Shown: one piece after another, positions 1-8,653 of the stretch
Layout of the letters: every line of letters starts with the position of its first letter
How positions within the stretch are numbered: position 1 is the stretch's first letter
DNA from: Lachnoanaerobaculum sanguinis
GTDB lineage: Bacteria > Bacillota > Clostridia > Lachnospirales > Lachnospiraceae
Reading direction: 5' to 3'
Assembly (NCBI RefSeq): GCF_033242365.1
Contig: NZ_BTHK01000008.1
Location: forward strand, 1-64,000
DNA: 64,000 nucleotides
Translations under genes and position numbers: made by a program
The notes under the pieces: generated by a model
What the model was told of the DNA's origin: nothing
Seen by the model: the letters and a program-made list of their open reading frames with translations, nothing else
The model's database searches: none

Positions 1-238
<238 letters not shown>

Positions 239-499
239 AGTTTAATCTAGCCTTCTCGCTAGCTTGCATCTGTTTTTACAGATCTACTGTTTTTTAAAGG
301 TTTTAAATTCTGTTCGAATCTAAACGTTGTTATTCTGAAACTTCATCATATTTTTAAGGTAGCACCATCGTCTCGCTACGCTCGACGAGGTGTACTATTT
401 TTCTAAACTCGAACTTCGCTTCGCTCGTTCTCGTTAACAAAAATATGCAAATTTTCAGGGTTGTGTGTACTGTTTAATCTTAAATTATCAAGGTTCAAC
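239..499 (-). promoter_or_regulatory. rRNA leader region between tRNA-Ser and 16S
   Basis: This 260-base spacer should hold the rrn promoter and leader. No gene is visible. Read on the minus strand it contains two GC-rich, hairpin-forming stretches in an AT-rich background (about 361-391 and 404-434), each with CGAGCG/CGTAGCGAG-type inverted repeats. Closer to the gene lies an inverted pair CTGTAAAAACAG. I see no clean -35/-10 pair with 17-bp spacing, so the promoter is not assigned. Leader hairpins are common in rrn antitermination regions, but that role is inferred here. Confidence 0.35.
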
Positions 500-587
500 G
501 CAGAAGGAGGGATTTGAACCCTCGCACCGCTATTAACAGCCTACTCCCTTTCCAGGGGAGCCCCTTCAACCACTTGGGTACTTCTGC
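500..587 (-). tRNA. tRNA-Ser (GGA anticodon)
   Basis: The reverse complement folds as a class II tRNA of 88 nt. The acceptor stem GCAGAAG pairs with CTTCTGC, the anticodon stem CTCCC/GGGAG encloses the loop CTGGAAA (anticodon GGA), a long variable arm follows, and the T arm carries GGTTCAAATCC. CCA is not encoded. It sits between tRNA-Ser(TGA) and the 16S gene on the same strand, so it may be co-transcribed with the rRNA operon. Confidence 0.95.
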
Positions 588-643
588 TTGGTTGCGAGTT
601 ATCCTTCTTCTGTTCACCTCTCTGCTTTTGGGCAAAAAGGAAG

Positions 644-730
644 CGGAGAGGGTGGGATTCGAACCCACGCGCCCTTGCGGACAAACGGTTTTCAAGACCG
701 CCTCGTTATGACCACTTCGATACCTCTCCG
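644..730 (-). tRNA. tRNA-Ser (TGA anticodon)
   Basis: An 87-nt class II tRNA on the minus strand. The acceptor stem CGGAGAG pairs with CTCTCCG, the anticodon loop CTTGAAA gives anticodon TGA, the long variable arm is present, and the T loop is GGTTCGAATCC. It is the first of two tandem tRNA-Ser genes upstream of the 16S gene. Confidence 0.95.
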
Positions 731-847
731 TAACTGCCTAATTATAATATCGCAACAAGGCATTAATGTCAAGCATTTATTTCTATTTTTTCTAAAAAAT
801 TTAAAGGCTGTAAAACCCTTTATTTAAGCCGATTTAACCCCTTTATT

Positions 848-1252
848 CTAATAGACTTCGTAAACTATATCGCTGTCTGCTAAAAGATTTTCATCAAACT
901 TTATCAGCAGATAAAGTTCTCCTGCTTGTGTTTCTCCTACACGATATCCAAGCGCAAACATATTATAGCATCCGCTTTTATCAAAAATGATATCACTTAA
1001 CTCCAATATATCTACATCCTCATTTTTATGTTGCTCTTTGATAATACCCCTTGCCTCTTTATCAAGCCTCTCTATATCATTTATAATCCTTTCAAGAAAG
1101 TCCCCTAAATATGATAACAGCTCTTCCTCTTTGTATCCTGAAAAATCAAAGTTTATTTCTTTACCGTATACATTACCTGTAAAACAAATATTATCTTCAT
1201 TACTATGCCAATCTTTTCCGCCACATATATGTAACAATTCTTCTCTTTTCAT
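848..1252 (-). CDS. DUF2262-like protein
   Basis: A 134-aa soluble protein with no signal peptide or membrane segment. I chose the ATG at 1250-1252 because AAAGGGGG lies just before it; the frame stays open upstream but would enter the murA terminator. The C-terminal half (ILELSDIIFD ... GYRVGETQAGELYLLIKFDENL) resembles the DUF2262 family, small proteins of unknown function that often sit in accessory loci. It lies downstream of murA on the same strand but is separated from it by a clear terminator, so it probably has its own promoter or depends on read-through. No catalytic motif is visible and no function is assigned. Confidence 0.6.
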   Translation of the reverse strand: MKREELLHICGGKDWHSNEDNICFTGNVYGKEINFDFSGYKEEELLSYLGDFLERIINDIERLDKEARGIIKEQHKNEDVDILELSDIIFDKSGCYNMFALGYRVGETQAGELYLLIKFDENLLADSDIVYEVY

Positions 1253-1280
1253 ATATCCCCCTTTCTTATATTTACTTATA

Positions 1281-1307
1281 TAAAAAGCGGACAGCCAAGC
1301 CGTCCGC
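1281..1307 (-). terminator. Rho-independent terminator after murA
   Basis: On the minus strand GCGGACGGC-TTG-GCTGTCCGC is followed by TTTTTA. It begins about 10 bases past the murA stop codon. Confidence 0.85.
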
Positions 1308-1316
1308 AAAACATTC

Positions 1317-2609
1317 TTATACAACCTTGATATTAAACTTTCTTGCCTCAACTTCACTGTCCACTTCTCTTATATCGGCGCCCAATGAAACCAACTTGCC
1401 TTCAAAATCTTCATACCCTCTTTTTATATACTTAATATCGTCCACTGTGGTCTGTCCCTCTGCTGCAAGCCCTGCCAAAACAAGTGCCGCACCGGCTCTA
1501 AGATCCGGTGCTTTAAGCGCCGCTCCTCTCAGTTTTGCTACGCCGATAACCATAGCGGTATTACCCTCTACTTTGATATTTGTACCCATTCTTGCGAGTT
1601 CATCCACATATTTAAATCTGTTTTCAAATATACTTTCAACTACCAGACTGCTGCCTGTAGCTAGAGCCAAAGCGGTAGTTATCTGTGGTTGCATATCTGT
1701 AGGAAAGCCCGGGTAAGGTAATGTCTTTATATTTGTAGACTTTTGATTGTTCTTCGCAATAACCCTTATTGCATCGTCAAATTCCACAACCTCACATCCC
1801 ATCTCCATAAGTTTTGCACTTATAGCTTCCATATGCTTCGGTATAATGTTCTTTACAGTAATATCACCTTTTGTAATAGCTGCGGCACACATAAATGTTC
1901 CGGCTTCGATCTGATCCGGTATTATGGAATATCTGCTTCCATGTAATGACTTAACACCGTTTATTCTTATAACATCTGTTCCTGCACCCTTTATATCCGC
2001 ACCCATACTGTTCAAGAAATTTGCAACATCAACAATATGCGGTTCTTTAGCCGCATTTTCTATAACCGTTCTTCCTTCCGCCAACGATGCCGCCATCATA
2101 ATATTTATAGTGGCACCTACAGATACGGTATCCAGATATATATCCGCCGCAACCAAATCAATGGCATGTGCTTTTACTCTTCCCGACTCAATATCAATCT
2201 CGGCTCCCAATGCCTTAAATCCCTTCAAATGCAAATCTATAGGTCTTGATCCTATATTACATCCACCCGGCAAAGCAACCTCGGCACTTTTATATTTACC
2301 TAACAAGGCTCCGATAAAATAATATGATGCTCTGATTTTTCTTATAAACTCGTCATCAACCAATACATCCTTTACTGAAGATGCATTAATTCTCACGCTA
2401 TGTCTGTCAAGTCTTTCAACACTTGCACCTATAGCCTTTATCGCCTCAAGCATTACATTAATATCTTTTACATCAGGTAAATTTTCTATATAAACATCTT
2501 CATCTGTCATTATAGCAGCTGCCAAAATACCAAGTGCCGCATTCTTTGCACCGCCTATAGCAACCTCTCCTACCAATGGACTGCCACCATTCATTATATA
2601 TTGAGCCAT
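1317..2609 (-). CDS. murA: UDP-N-acetylglucosamine 1-carboxyvinyltransferase (MurA)
   Basis: MurA transfers enolpyruvate from PEP to UDP-GlcNAc, the first committed step of peptidoglycan synthesis in the cytoplasm. The 430-aa length fits the family. The N-terminal GGAKNAALGILAAA motif is present, and the active-site cysteine sits near residue 117 in PGGCNIGSRPIDLH. That Cys (not Asp) is the residue alkylated by fosfomycin, so the enzyme should be sensitive. The EPSP-synthase fold repeats are spread over the whole length. The ATG is preceded by GAGGAGAAAA. Firmicutes often have two paralogues (murA and murZ), and I cannot tell which one this is. It is followed by a strong terminator. Confidence 0.97.
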   Translation of the reverse strand: MAQYIMNGGSPLVGEVAIGGAKNAALGILAAAIMTDEDVYIENLPDVKDINVMLEAIKAIGASVERLDRHSVRINASSVKDVLVDDEFIRKIRASYYFIGALLGKYKSAEVALPGGCNIGSRPIDLHLKGFKALGAEIDIESGRVKAHAIDLVAADIYLDTVSVGATINIMMAASLAEGRTVIENAAKEPHIVDVANFLNSMGADIKGAGTDVIRINGVKSLHGSRYSIIPDQIEAGTFMCAAAITKGDITVKNIIPKHMEAISAKLMEMGCEVVEFDDAIRVIAKNNQKSTNIKTLPYPGFPTDMQPQITTALALATGSSLVVESIFENRFKYVDELARMGTNIKVEGNTAMVIGVAKLRGAALKAPDLRAGAALVLAGLAAEGQTTVDDIKYIKRGYEDFEGKLVSLGADIREVDSEVEARKFNIKVV

Positions 2610-2712
2610 TTTTCTCCTCTATATAAAACTATATATTTAAACTTTAATATTTAAGTAAATAAAAACCTAAATCAAATCTTTCTTTTTTTATTACGATTCT
2701 AATTTTATCACA

Positions 2713-5049
2713 TTACATTCTAAAGGTAAAGAAACAAGAAAAGTCATTTTGGGTGCTATTGAATATACTTTGAGCCTCATTTATATCTATTTTCTGTACA
2801 CTTGCTGTATTTATATCATATACTGTGACACTTTTTGAATCATACGCAGTTATTATAACCGGATTATTTATTGCTGTAAATGTAAACACAGGCTTTTTAA
2901 CAGTTAAAAAGTACATTGCCTCTTTTAATGTTATTCCCTGAAATCTTGTAAGCTCATTATTTTCCCAATAATTTACATATTCTCCGACTTTGTTTACATC
3001 AAAATTTGTATTTGACGCGGTCTCAACCATGGACCTAGCATACACCATTATACCTTTTCTTCTTACAAATCCCATATCTGTATATGCGGTATCTATAGCA
3101 TTCACCGGATTATCATATATCCCTTCCAACTTGGAATTAATATAGACATAATACATATTGTCAAGATACGGTTTATTCAAATCGATATTATATTCTATAT
3201 CGGTACTGTCAATTTGAAGATCCTTAAAGTAATAAGCCTCACCTTCAATCCACTTACCGGTGTCTATGACATAGTTCTTTGCTCTGAAACTGTCCATATA
3301 AGATGATACTCTGCTCTCACTTGCCACAGACTTGTTGCTGATTATTGTATCCTCTCCCGACCTGGTAAAGTTTTCACCGTCATATTGATAAAGATCAATA
3401 TGCACACGATTTCCCTTTACATCAATATTGTCAATATATCTGCCGTCATAAGTATATTCCTTTTGTAATTCCAAAAGATTATTGTATATGCTCACCTTTT
3501 CAAAAATACTTCCGGTAGATTTGCCGTTGATTGTGTTGGAAATATTTTGAGATTCTATTGCTACTACCAAGTCGCTTCCAATATACCCTATAGGCAACAT
3601 TATCTCATTTGCATTATCTAATTGCTTATTTTCTCCTGTAGCAAAATTATAAATATTCAATCCGTCTCCGATATTCCAGGATAATAAACTCTTATCCTGA
3701 CTTATGGAATACTTTCCGTTTTCAAGGTTTTCCGCCACAGTCACATAATTTCCCGACAAAACATCAAGGCCTACAACTTTATCCATAAGCTTAAGATAAA
3801 GCATTGCATTATCACCCATATATGCAAGTTCATCTATCGATTCCTTTAAACTTTGAGCATCAATTTCTGTTTTTACAAAAGCCAGCTTTGAAACTTTTTT
3901 TGTGCTCTCCATATATTTAAAAAGGCAAACACCTACAGCTCCTATATGAGATGAGTCAACATTATAACCATAGCTTATAAAGTACAATCCGTCTCCAAAT
4001 TTCAGCGGATAAATATAACTGTTTTTTCCTACGCTGTAAACCTGTTCAAGACTTTCCTTTTTACTGTCTGATAAAAAGAGCTTATTATCTACCGGGAATG
4101 CAATTTTCTCGCCTGTATTATCCGATATAGACCTGATATCTTTATTACCGATGCCTAAATCTATTTTCTTATTGTACTCAATATCTTTTGATAAACTTTG
4201 ATTCATCGTTCTGGTATAATCCAGCATATAAAGTCTTTGTGTACCGGATTTACAGATAAAATTCTCTTCTATATTATAAACTTTATTTTCCGAACTTGCA
4301 GTAAAGCTGAAATGTATTTCCCCTACCTTACCGTTATAATTTACAAGGCTCACCTCTTTTTCAGAAGGTGTAAGGTTCATTCCGTTATAGCTTATCATAT
4401 TGAAATCCGACTTCAATGTTACATATTCAAGTCCTCTTGAATTCCCTGTACCGTCACTTTCAAGGTATACGGTATTGTCTTTTGCCGTATTGTTGTCAAA
4501 ATTATTATTGGAAAAAGTATTTGCCATATCTATAAGCCTTTTGGCAAATTCGGTATTGCTCCTGACTATCCTGCTGTAATAATGAAATGTCTGTCCATTT
4601 GTATACAATCTAAGTTCAAGAAAGTATTCTTTATTTTCTTCCACCAGACTTGACAGATGCAAATCTATAATATCGCCATCAAGTTTTGTCCTGTCTCCGC
4701 TTTCTACAAGTTCATTAGTATCAAATGTTCTTATGCTGTAATCATAATCTTCAATATCTGCAATATTTGCATCTACCACTCTAAACTTCATACTGTAATC
4801 ATCCAGTACCAATGACAGTATATTGTCGGCAGCCTCAACATCCGTCTCATCACTGTAACCATACATTTTATTTATATAATAATCTCCAAGTACATTATAT
4901 AATCTCGGTATATTAATATCACTTGCCTCAATATCTCCACCTGTAGTGTCAACTTTATTTTTTTTCAAAAAAGAGTATAATAAAAAACCTGTTACCGCCA
5001 ATAGGAATACAAATACAAATATAATATATCTAAATTTCTTAGTTCTCAT
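2713..5049 (-). CDS. Large membrane-anchored extracytoplasmic protein
   Basis: 778 aa. The N-terminus has a short basic stretch (MRTKKFR) and one hydrophobic helix (about residues 8-28), followed by KKNK, so the rest should lie outside the cytoplasm as a single-anchor protein. There is no lipobox. The middle (about residues 280-600) is a run of beta-rich segments with repeated aromatic and Gly-Asp turns, as in beta-propeller sensor domains; this is an impression from the pattern, not a family match. I do not recognise the family. It stands alone, upstream of murA on the same strand with a 100-base AT-rich gap, so a cell-envelope role is possible but only inferred. The start is supported by AAGGGA before the ATG. 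Confidence 0.7.
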   Translation of the reverse strand: MRTKKFRYIIFVFVFLLAVTGFLLYSFLKKNKVDTTGGDIEASDINIPRLYNVLGDYYINKMYGYSDETDVEAADNILSLVLDDYSMKFRVVDANIADIEDYDYSIRTFDTNELVESGDRTKLDGDIIDLHLSSLVEENKEYFLELRLYTNGQTFHYYSRIVRSNTEFAKRLIDMANTFSNNNFDNNTAKDNTVYLESDGTGNSRGLEYVTLKSDFNMISYNGMNLTPSEKEVSLVNYNGKVGEIHFSFTASSENKVYNIEENFICKSGTQRLYMLDYTRTMNQSLSKDIEYNKKIDLGIGNKDIRSISDNTGEKIAFPVDNKLFLSDSKKESLEQVYSVGKNSYIYPLKFGDGLYFISYGYNVDSSHIGAVGVCLFKYMESTKKVSKLAFVKTEIDAQSLKESIDELAYMGDNAMLYLKLMDKVVGLDVLSGNYVTVAENLENGKYSISQDKSLLSWNIGDGLNIYNFATGENKQLDNANEIMLPIGYIGSDLVVAIESQNISNTINGKSTGSIFEKVSIYNNLLELQKEYTYDGRYIDNIDVKGNRVHIDLYQYDGENFTRSGEDTIISNKSVASESRVSSYMDSFRAKNYVIDTGKWIEGEAYYFKDLQIDSTDIEYNIDLNKPYLDNMYYVYINSKLEGIYDNPVNAIDTAYTDMGFVRRKGIMVYARSMVETASNTNFDVNKVGEYVNYWENNELTRFQGITLKEAMYFLTVKKPVFTFTAINNPVIITAYDSKSVTVYDINTASVQKIDINEAQSIFNSTQNDFSCFFTFRM

Positions 5050-5137
5050 AAAATTCCCTTATATCACATAATGTTTTAGAGTCAAATAGGGCTCTTAACC
5101 CCGGTATTTTATTATACTATACTTTTCACTTTACTTG

Positions 5138-5163
5138 AAATATTTTTTAATTAAAAAATATTT
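5138..5163. repeat. Perfect 26-bp AT-only palindrome
   Basis: AAATATTTTTTAATTAAAAAATATTT reads the same on both strands. It lies in the 280-bp divergent gap between the large anchored protein (minus) and the TetR regulator (plus). It could be a cruciform or a terminator, but no stem-plus-U-tract asymmetry is seen. Confidence 0.6.
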
Positions 5164-5201
5164 ATTACATACTTAGTTTATACTTGCTTTTTTTATTGTA
5201 A

Positions 5202-5244
5202 TTGACTATACTTTTAAGTATATTAATGTACATTAGTTAATTAA
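5202..5244 (+). promoter_or_regulatory. Candidate promoter/operator of the TetR gene
   Basis: TTGACT at 5202 is followed by the 14-bp palindrome ATACTTTTAAGTAT and then TTAAT-rich bases that could serve as a poor -10. A second palindrome, AGTTAATTAACT, is at about 5233-5244. TetR-family proteins bind short palindromes and often regulate their own gene, so either could be the operator. The assignment is inferred. Confidence 0.35.
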
Positions 5245-5329
5245 CTGATATGGAATTCTTAAACATCGTCTATTGTACATTTAGTCGAAAATTTGAAAAT
5301 TTTATTTTATAACACTATCGGGAGGTTTT

Positions 5330-5902
5330 ATGAACGAAAAAACTGTAGACAGGCGAGTAAGAAAAACCAGATCGCAGCTTAGAAAATGTCTGAGTATCTT
5401 GCTTGAAACAAAGAAAATCCAAAATATCACGGTAAAAGAACTTGCACAGATGGCAGACATAAACAGAGGAACCTTTTACTTACATTATAAGGATGTATAT
5501 GATTTGATGGAGCATATACAAGCCGATCTTTTAAAAGAATTTGAAGATATACTTACTAAAATAGCTCCGGATACAGACAACCTTGTACCTTTTATAGAAG
5601 CTTTATTTGTATTTATATATGATAACAAAGATATGGCAAAAATATTCCTGCATGACGATTTGGATGCAAACTTCTCTAATGAACTCAGAAATAAATTGCA
5701 GACCTGTGTATTCAATAAGTATAAGGCTTTTATAAAGCAAAAGAATATGCCTTATTTTGAATTATATTACGATTTCATTCTTTCAGGAACACTCGGTCTG
5801 CTTGTAAGATGGATTGACAGTGAATTTGAGATGTCACCTCATGATCTCGCAGTACTCACTCTGTCATTTATACGCAACGGACTTACAAATATTATGGAAT
5901 AA
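5330..5902 (+). CDS. TetR/AcrR family transcriptional regulator
   Basis: A 190-aa regulator. The N-terminal helix-turn-helix is clear: ITVKELAQMADINRGTFYLHY at residues ~34-54 is the TetR recognition region. The C-terminal half (YYDFILSGTLGLLVRWID) matches the TetR_C_8 type found in DhaS-like regulators. GGGAGG precedes the ATG by a good distance. It is one of the few plus-strand genes and faces away from the large anchored protein gene across 280 bp with palindromes. A strong terminator follows. The ligand is unknown; the divergent neighbour is one possible target. Confidence 0.9.
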   Translation: MNEKTVDRRVRKTRSQLRKCLSILLETKKIQNITVKELAQMADINRGTFYLHYKDVYDLMEHIQADLLKEFEDILTKIAPDTDNLVPFIEALFVFIYDNKDMAKIFLHDDLDANFSNELRNKLQTCVFNKYKAFIKQKNMPYFELYYDFILSGTLGLLVRWIDSEFEMSPHDLAVLTLSFIRNGLTNIME

Positions 5903-5907
5903 TAAAT

Positions 5908-5938
5908 CGAGCCTATGAAAAATTCATAGGCTCTTTTT
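5908..5938 (+). terminator. Rho-independent terminator after TetR gene
   Basis: GAGCCTATGAA-AAA-TTCATAGGCTC followed by TTTTTAT, immediately after the stop codon. It also separates the TetR gene from the convergent DUF438 gene. Confidence 0.9.
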
Positions 5939-5941
5939 ATA

Positions 5942-7426
5942 TCAGTTATTCTGACCTTCTTCTTCAAAATGCTTTCTTGCAAAATCCATATCCTGAACTA
6001 TTTCCATTGTTCCAAGATATTTTTTATTTTTGTCTCTGACCGCCATATACTTTACAAGCATGTCCTTATTGTTCTTCTTCATCCAGATAGCAACTTCATC
6101 TCTGCTTCCGTTTTTAAATCCTGATATTATCTCTCTTACCATCGGCTCTATCTTTGGAGGATGGCATGAATACACATCCCTGTCAATTGCCATTAACGGT
6201 CTCTTAAATGCTTTCGGACAATCATTATCATTGAAAAATCTGTTTATATCATCGGCATCTATAAATGTAATCTCAAGAGGCATGGTATCTAAGAGTGCAA
6301 TAAGCTGCTCCTTTGTAAAATGCCCTCCCGGAAGTACTATCTCACCGTCAATATCGTCAAACTCTCTTTTAACTTTCTCGGCTTTATCAAAACTTTCAGG
6401 TACTATATCAAGACAGTTCTCATATCCCTTGCTGTCCAAATAAATATTTAACCAGTCCTCATCTGTAAAGTTCACTGTACATATCGGAAATAAAATATTG
6501 GCTTCTTTATAAATCATCTCCTGCATACGGGTAATTACAGCCTTTATATCCTCTATCCATTTCTCATCTTCTTTTTCGATTTTATCAAGTCTTCCAAGCT
6601 CATCTCTGATTTCGTCATCTACAGACCACATTACTGTAGCAGGACCCGAAACATTATATTTGGTCTTTAACAAAGGATATAAAAGATCGCCCTTCTTTGC
6701 ATAATGCATTGAAACTTCTCTTATCTTTGAAAGTAGCGCTCTGTCTATCTCATTGTTTTCCATTTTAGCCAGAAATTCATTTATATACTTCTCAAGATTT
6801 TCATTTTCTCTTGTAAATGTAGAAAGCGGATGTCCCTTTGTCTCAATAAGCATTTTAGTGTCATCTTCATTTGCACCGTCTGCCATACTCATAGTATTCT
6901 TTATTTCATTTTCATTTCCAAGCTCATTGCTTGTTGTTCCGTGAAACAGTGCTGAGTGCACATCACATAATTTTTGAACCTCCTGATACGGCATTCCGGA
7001 TTCCATCAGTGACTGCTCCGCCTTCATTATTTCACTTGCATCTACAGATTCAAATTTTTCTCTGAAATCTTTTTGAACCGACTCCAAAGATTCACCGTTT
7101 GAGAGTCTTATCAAATACTGCTTGAGTAACTCGGTACTGTCTTCGGTGTTATTTGGTATACTCTCCGCCACATCTTTTAATTCTTTTTCTTCTTTTTTGT
7201 CCTCAGCTATCTCATATCCATGCTCTCTAAAAACTTCTTTTATTTTTTCAAGAGGAATGCCCTTCATTTCAGCACCCTTATTTATAGTAATAAAACGCCC
7301 CATAGAATTTAACATAACAGGATTTTTTATATCTTTAAATCCGAGACCTGCGAATATTTCAATAAAGTCAGGATATTCCTTTGCCAACTCAAAAACCGGT
7401 TTATTTAAATCAAGTATTTTACTCAT
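5942..7426 (-). CDS. DUF1858-DUF438-hemerythrin-PAS domain protein
   Basis: A 494-aa cytoplasmic protein with a known clostridial multidomain layout. DUF1858 spans residues ~1-65 (LNKPVFELAKEYPDFIEIFAGLGF), DUF438 ~75-150, a hemerythrin-like four-helix part ~160-320 and a C-terminal PAS domain ~375-490. Candidate di-iron ligands in the helical part include the His residues of CDVHSALFHG, KGHPLSTF and VSMHYAKKGD. The family is thought to sense or handle oxygen, nitric oxide or redox state, but no reaction is established. AAGGAG lies before the ATG. The gene stands alone. A second hemerythrin-type protein, Ric, occurs at 13325. Confidence 0.88.
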   Translation of the reverse strand: MSKILDLNKPVFELAKEYPDFIEIFAGLGFKDIKNPVMLNSMGRFITINKGAEMKGIPLEKIKEVFREHGYEIAEDKKEEKELKDVAESIPNNTEDSTELLKQYLIRLSNGESLESVQKDFREKFESVDASEIMKAEQSLMESGMPYQEVQKLCDVHSALFHGTTSNELGNENEIKNTMSMADGANEDDTKMLIETKGHPLSTFTRENENLEKYINEFLAKMENNEIDRALLSKIREVSMHYAKKGDLLYPLLKTKYNVSGPATVMWSVDDEIRDELGRLDKIEKEDEKWIEDIKAVITRMQEMIYKEANILFPICTVNFTDEDWLNIYLDSKGYENCLDIVPESFDKAEKVKREFDDIDGEIVLPGGHFTKEQLIALLDTMPLEITFIDADDINRFFNDNDCPKAFKRPLMAIDRDVYSCHPPKIEPMVREIISGFKNGSRDEVAIWMKKNNKDMLVKYMAVRDKNKKYLGTMEIVQDMDFARKHFEEEGQNN

Positions 7427-7521
7427 ATCATTCTCCTTTTCCCCATATAAGTTAGTATGCCCTAATTATAATCTTATAAAAGACATTTTTCAGTATCATA
7501 TGTTACAATATAAAAAATAAA

Positions 7522-7557
7522 TAAAAAAGGACCGACACTTAAAAAAGTGCACAGTCC
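7522..7557 (-). terminator. Rho-independent terminator after terD
   Basis: On the minus strand GGACTGTGCACTT-TTTT-AAGTGTCGGTCC is followed by TTTTTTATTTA, 12 bases past the TerD stop. Confidence 0.85.
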
Positions 7558-7569
7558 AAATTTTAAAAT

Positions 7570-8151
7570 TTATTCCGCATCTATTCCGTACATATTGCAA
7601 AGAGCAGCCAATCCACCCTGATATCCGCTACCTATGGCATTGAATTTCCACTCGTCACCGTTCTTATACAGTTCACCGAATACAACTGCGGTTTCTATAG
7701 AGAAGTCCTCACCAAGGTCATATCTTAAGAGTTCTTCACCTGTATTCTCGTCAAATATTCTTACAAAGGCATTTGATACCTGACCGAAGTTCTGTCTTCT
7801 TGCTTCCGCCTCATAAATAGTTACTGTGAATGCAATCTTTGTGATTTCTGCAGGAACTCTTGAAAGATCGATCTTTATCTGCTCGTCATCACCGTCACCT
7901 GCCCCTGTAAGATTATCTCCCAAATGGCTTATTGCACCTGACGGATGATTAAGGTTTCCAAAGAATACGAAATCATTCTGGCTTGAAACTTTCCCTGAAT
8001 CTGTCAAGCAAAACGCTGCCGCATCCAAGTCAAAATCCGCACCTGTATCATAGGCGTTTGTATCCCATCCAAGTCCTACCACAACATTCTTAAGTCCCGG
8101 ATTTCCCTTTGTTAGACTAACTTTTTGACCTTTTTTTAAACTAATTGGCAT
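7570..8151 (-). CDS. terD: TerD family protein
   Basis: A 193-aa TerD-family protein; these are Ca2+-binding proteins linked to tellurite resistance, phage inhibition and general stress. The start is the ATG before PISLKKGQKVSLTKGNPGL, because AGGAGG precedes it by 5 bases; an upstream in-frame start would add 13 unconserved residues. The two conserved acidic Ca2+-binding stretches are visible: GWDTN ... GADFDLDAAAF (about residues 30-45) and GDGDDEQIKIDLSRVP (about 90-105). No other ter genes (terC, terA, terZ) are nearby, so this is a solitary TerD. A good promoter lies just upstream and a terminator follows, so it is monocistronic. Confidence 0.93.
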   Translation of the reverse strand: MPISLKKGQKVSLTKGNPGLKNVVVGLGWDTNAYDTGADFDLDAAAFCLTDSGKVSSQNDFVFFGNLNHPSGAISHLGDNLTGAGDGDDEQIKIDLSRVPAEITKIAFTVTIYEAEARRQNFGQVSNAFVRIFDENTGEELLRYDLGEDFSIETAVVFGELYKNGDEWKFNAIGSGYQGGLAALCNMYGIDAE

Positions 8152-8204
8152 ATTATCCTCCTGATATATCATTGATATATAAATTACCAAAATTTGTTAC
8201 CTCA

Positions 8205-8233
8205 ATAATATATCAATTATACTCTTTTTTCAA
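8205..8233 (-). promoter_or_regulatory. Promoter of terD
   Basis: On the minus strand TTGAAA (8228-8233), a 17-bp spacer and TATTAT (8205-8210) lie about 55 bases before the terD ATG. Spacing and sequence fit a sigma-A promoter. Confidence 0.6.
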
Positions 8234-8264
8234 TCAGCTACCATGTAATTTAAGAATGTCTTCA

Positions 8265-8624
8265 TTAAATCACCCTGGCTCCAAAAGGCATTAATGAAAG
8301 TTTAGCCAATTTGAAGAACTGAAGTCCAAAAGGAAAACCTATTATGGTTATACAAAGGATCACACCGGCTGTCGCATGAGCGATTGCCATAGGTATTCCA
8401 AGTATAATAAGCCAGATAATATTTACAAGAAAGCTTACCGCACCTCCGCCATATACCACTTCTTTCCCGAAAGGGAAAAATGCCAGTCCGGCAAATTTAA
8501 AGCATTGTAGACCTAAAGGTATACCTATAACCGTTATACAGCAAAGACAACCTGCAAATATCCACATCAGTCCACTCCAAAGTCCACAGAAAATAAACCA
8601 CAAAACATTACCCAAAGTACCCAT
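8265..8624 (-). CDS. yccF: YccF domain-containing membrane protein
   Basis: 119 aa, almost wholly hydrophobic, made of two similar halves. Each half carries the YccF/DUF307 hallmark: CCITVIGIPLGLQCFKFAGLAFFPFGKEV and LCITIIGFPFGLQFFKLAKLSLMPFGARV follow the repeated I-G-x-P-x-G-x-Q-x-F-K ... P-F-G pattern. Four membrane segments are expected in the cytoplasmic membrane. The function of the family is not established. AAGGAG precedes the ATG. It lies downstream of the WYL regulator on the same strand with a 29-base gap, so the two could be co-transcribed. Confidence 0.92.
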   Translation of the reverse strand: MGTLGNVLWFIFCGLWSGLMWIFAGCLCCITVIGIPLGLQCFKFAGLAFFPFGKEVVYGGGAVSFLVNIIWLIILGIPMAIAHATAGVILCITIIGFPFGLQFFKLAKLSLMPFGARVI

Positions 8625-8653
8625 ACTTACTCCTTATATTACCTTTATTAAAT

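Noticed and set aside
495..827. Open frames on both strands over the two tRNA-Ser genes
   Set aside because: They are translations of tRNA sequence and its spacer (for example RVGFEPTRP from the T arm).
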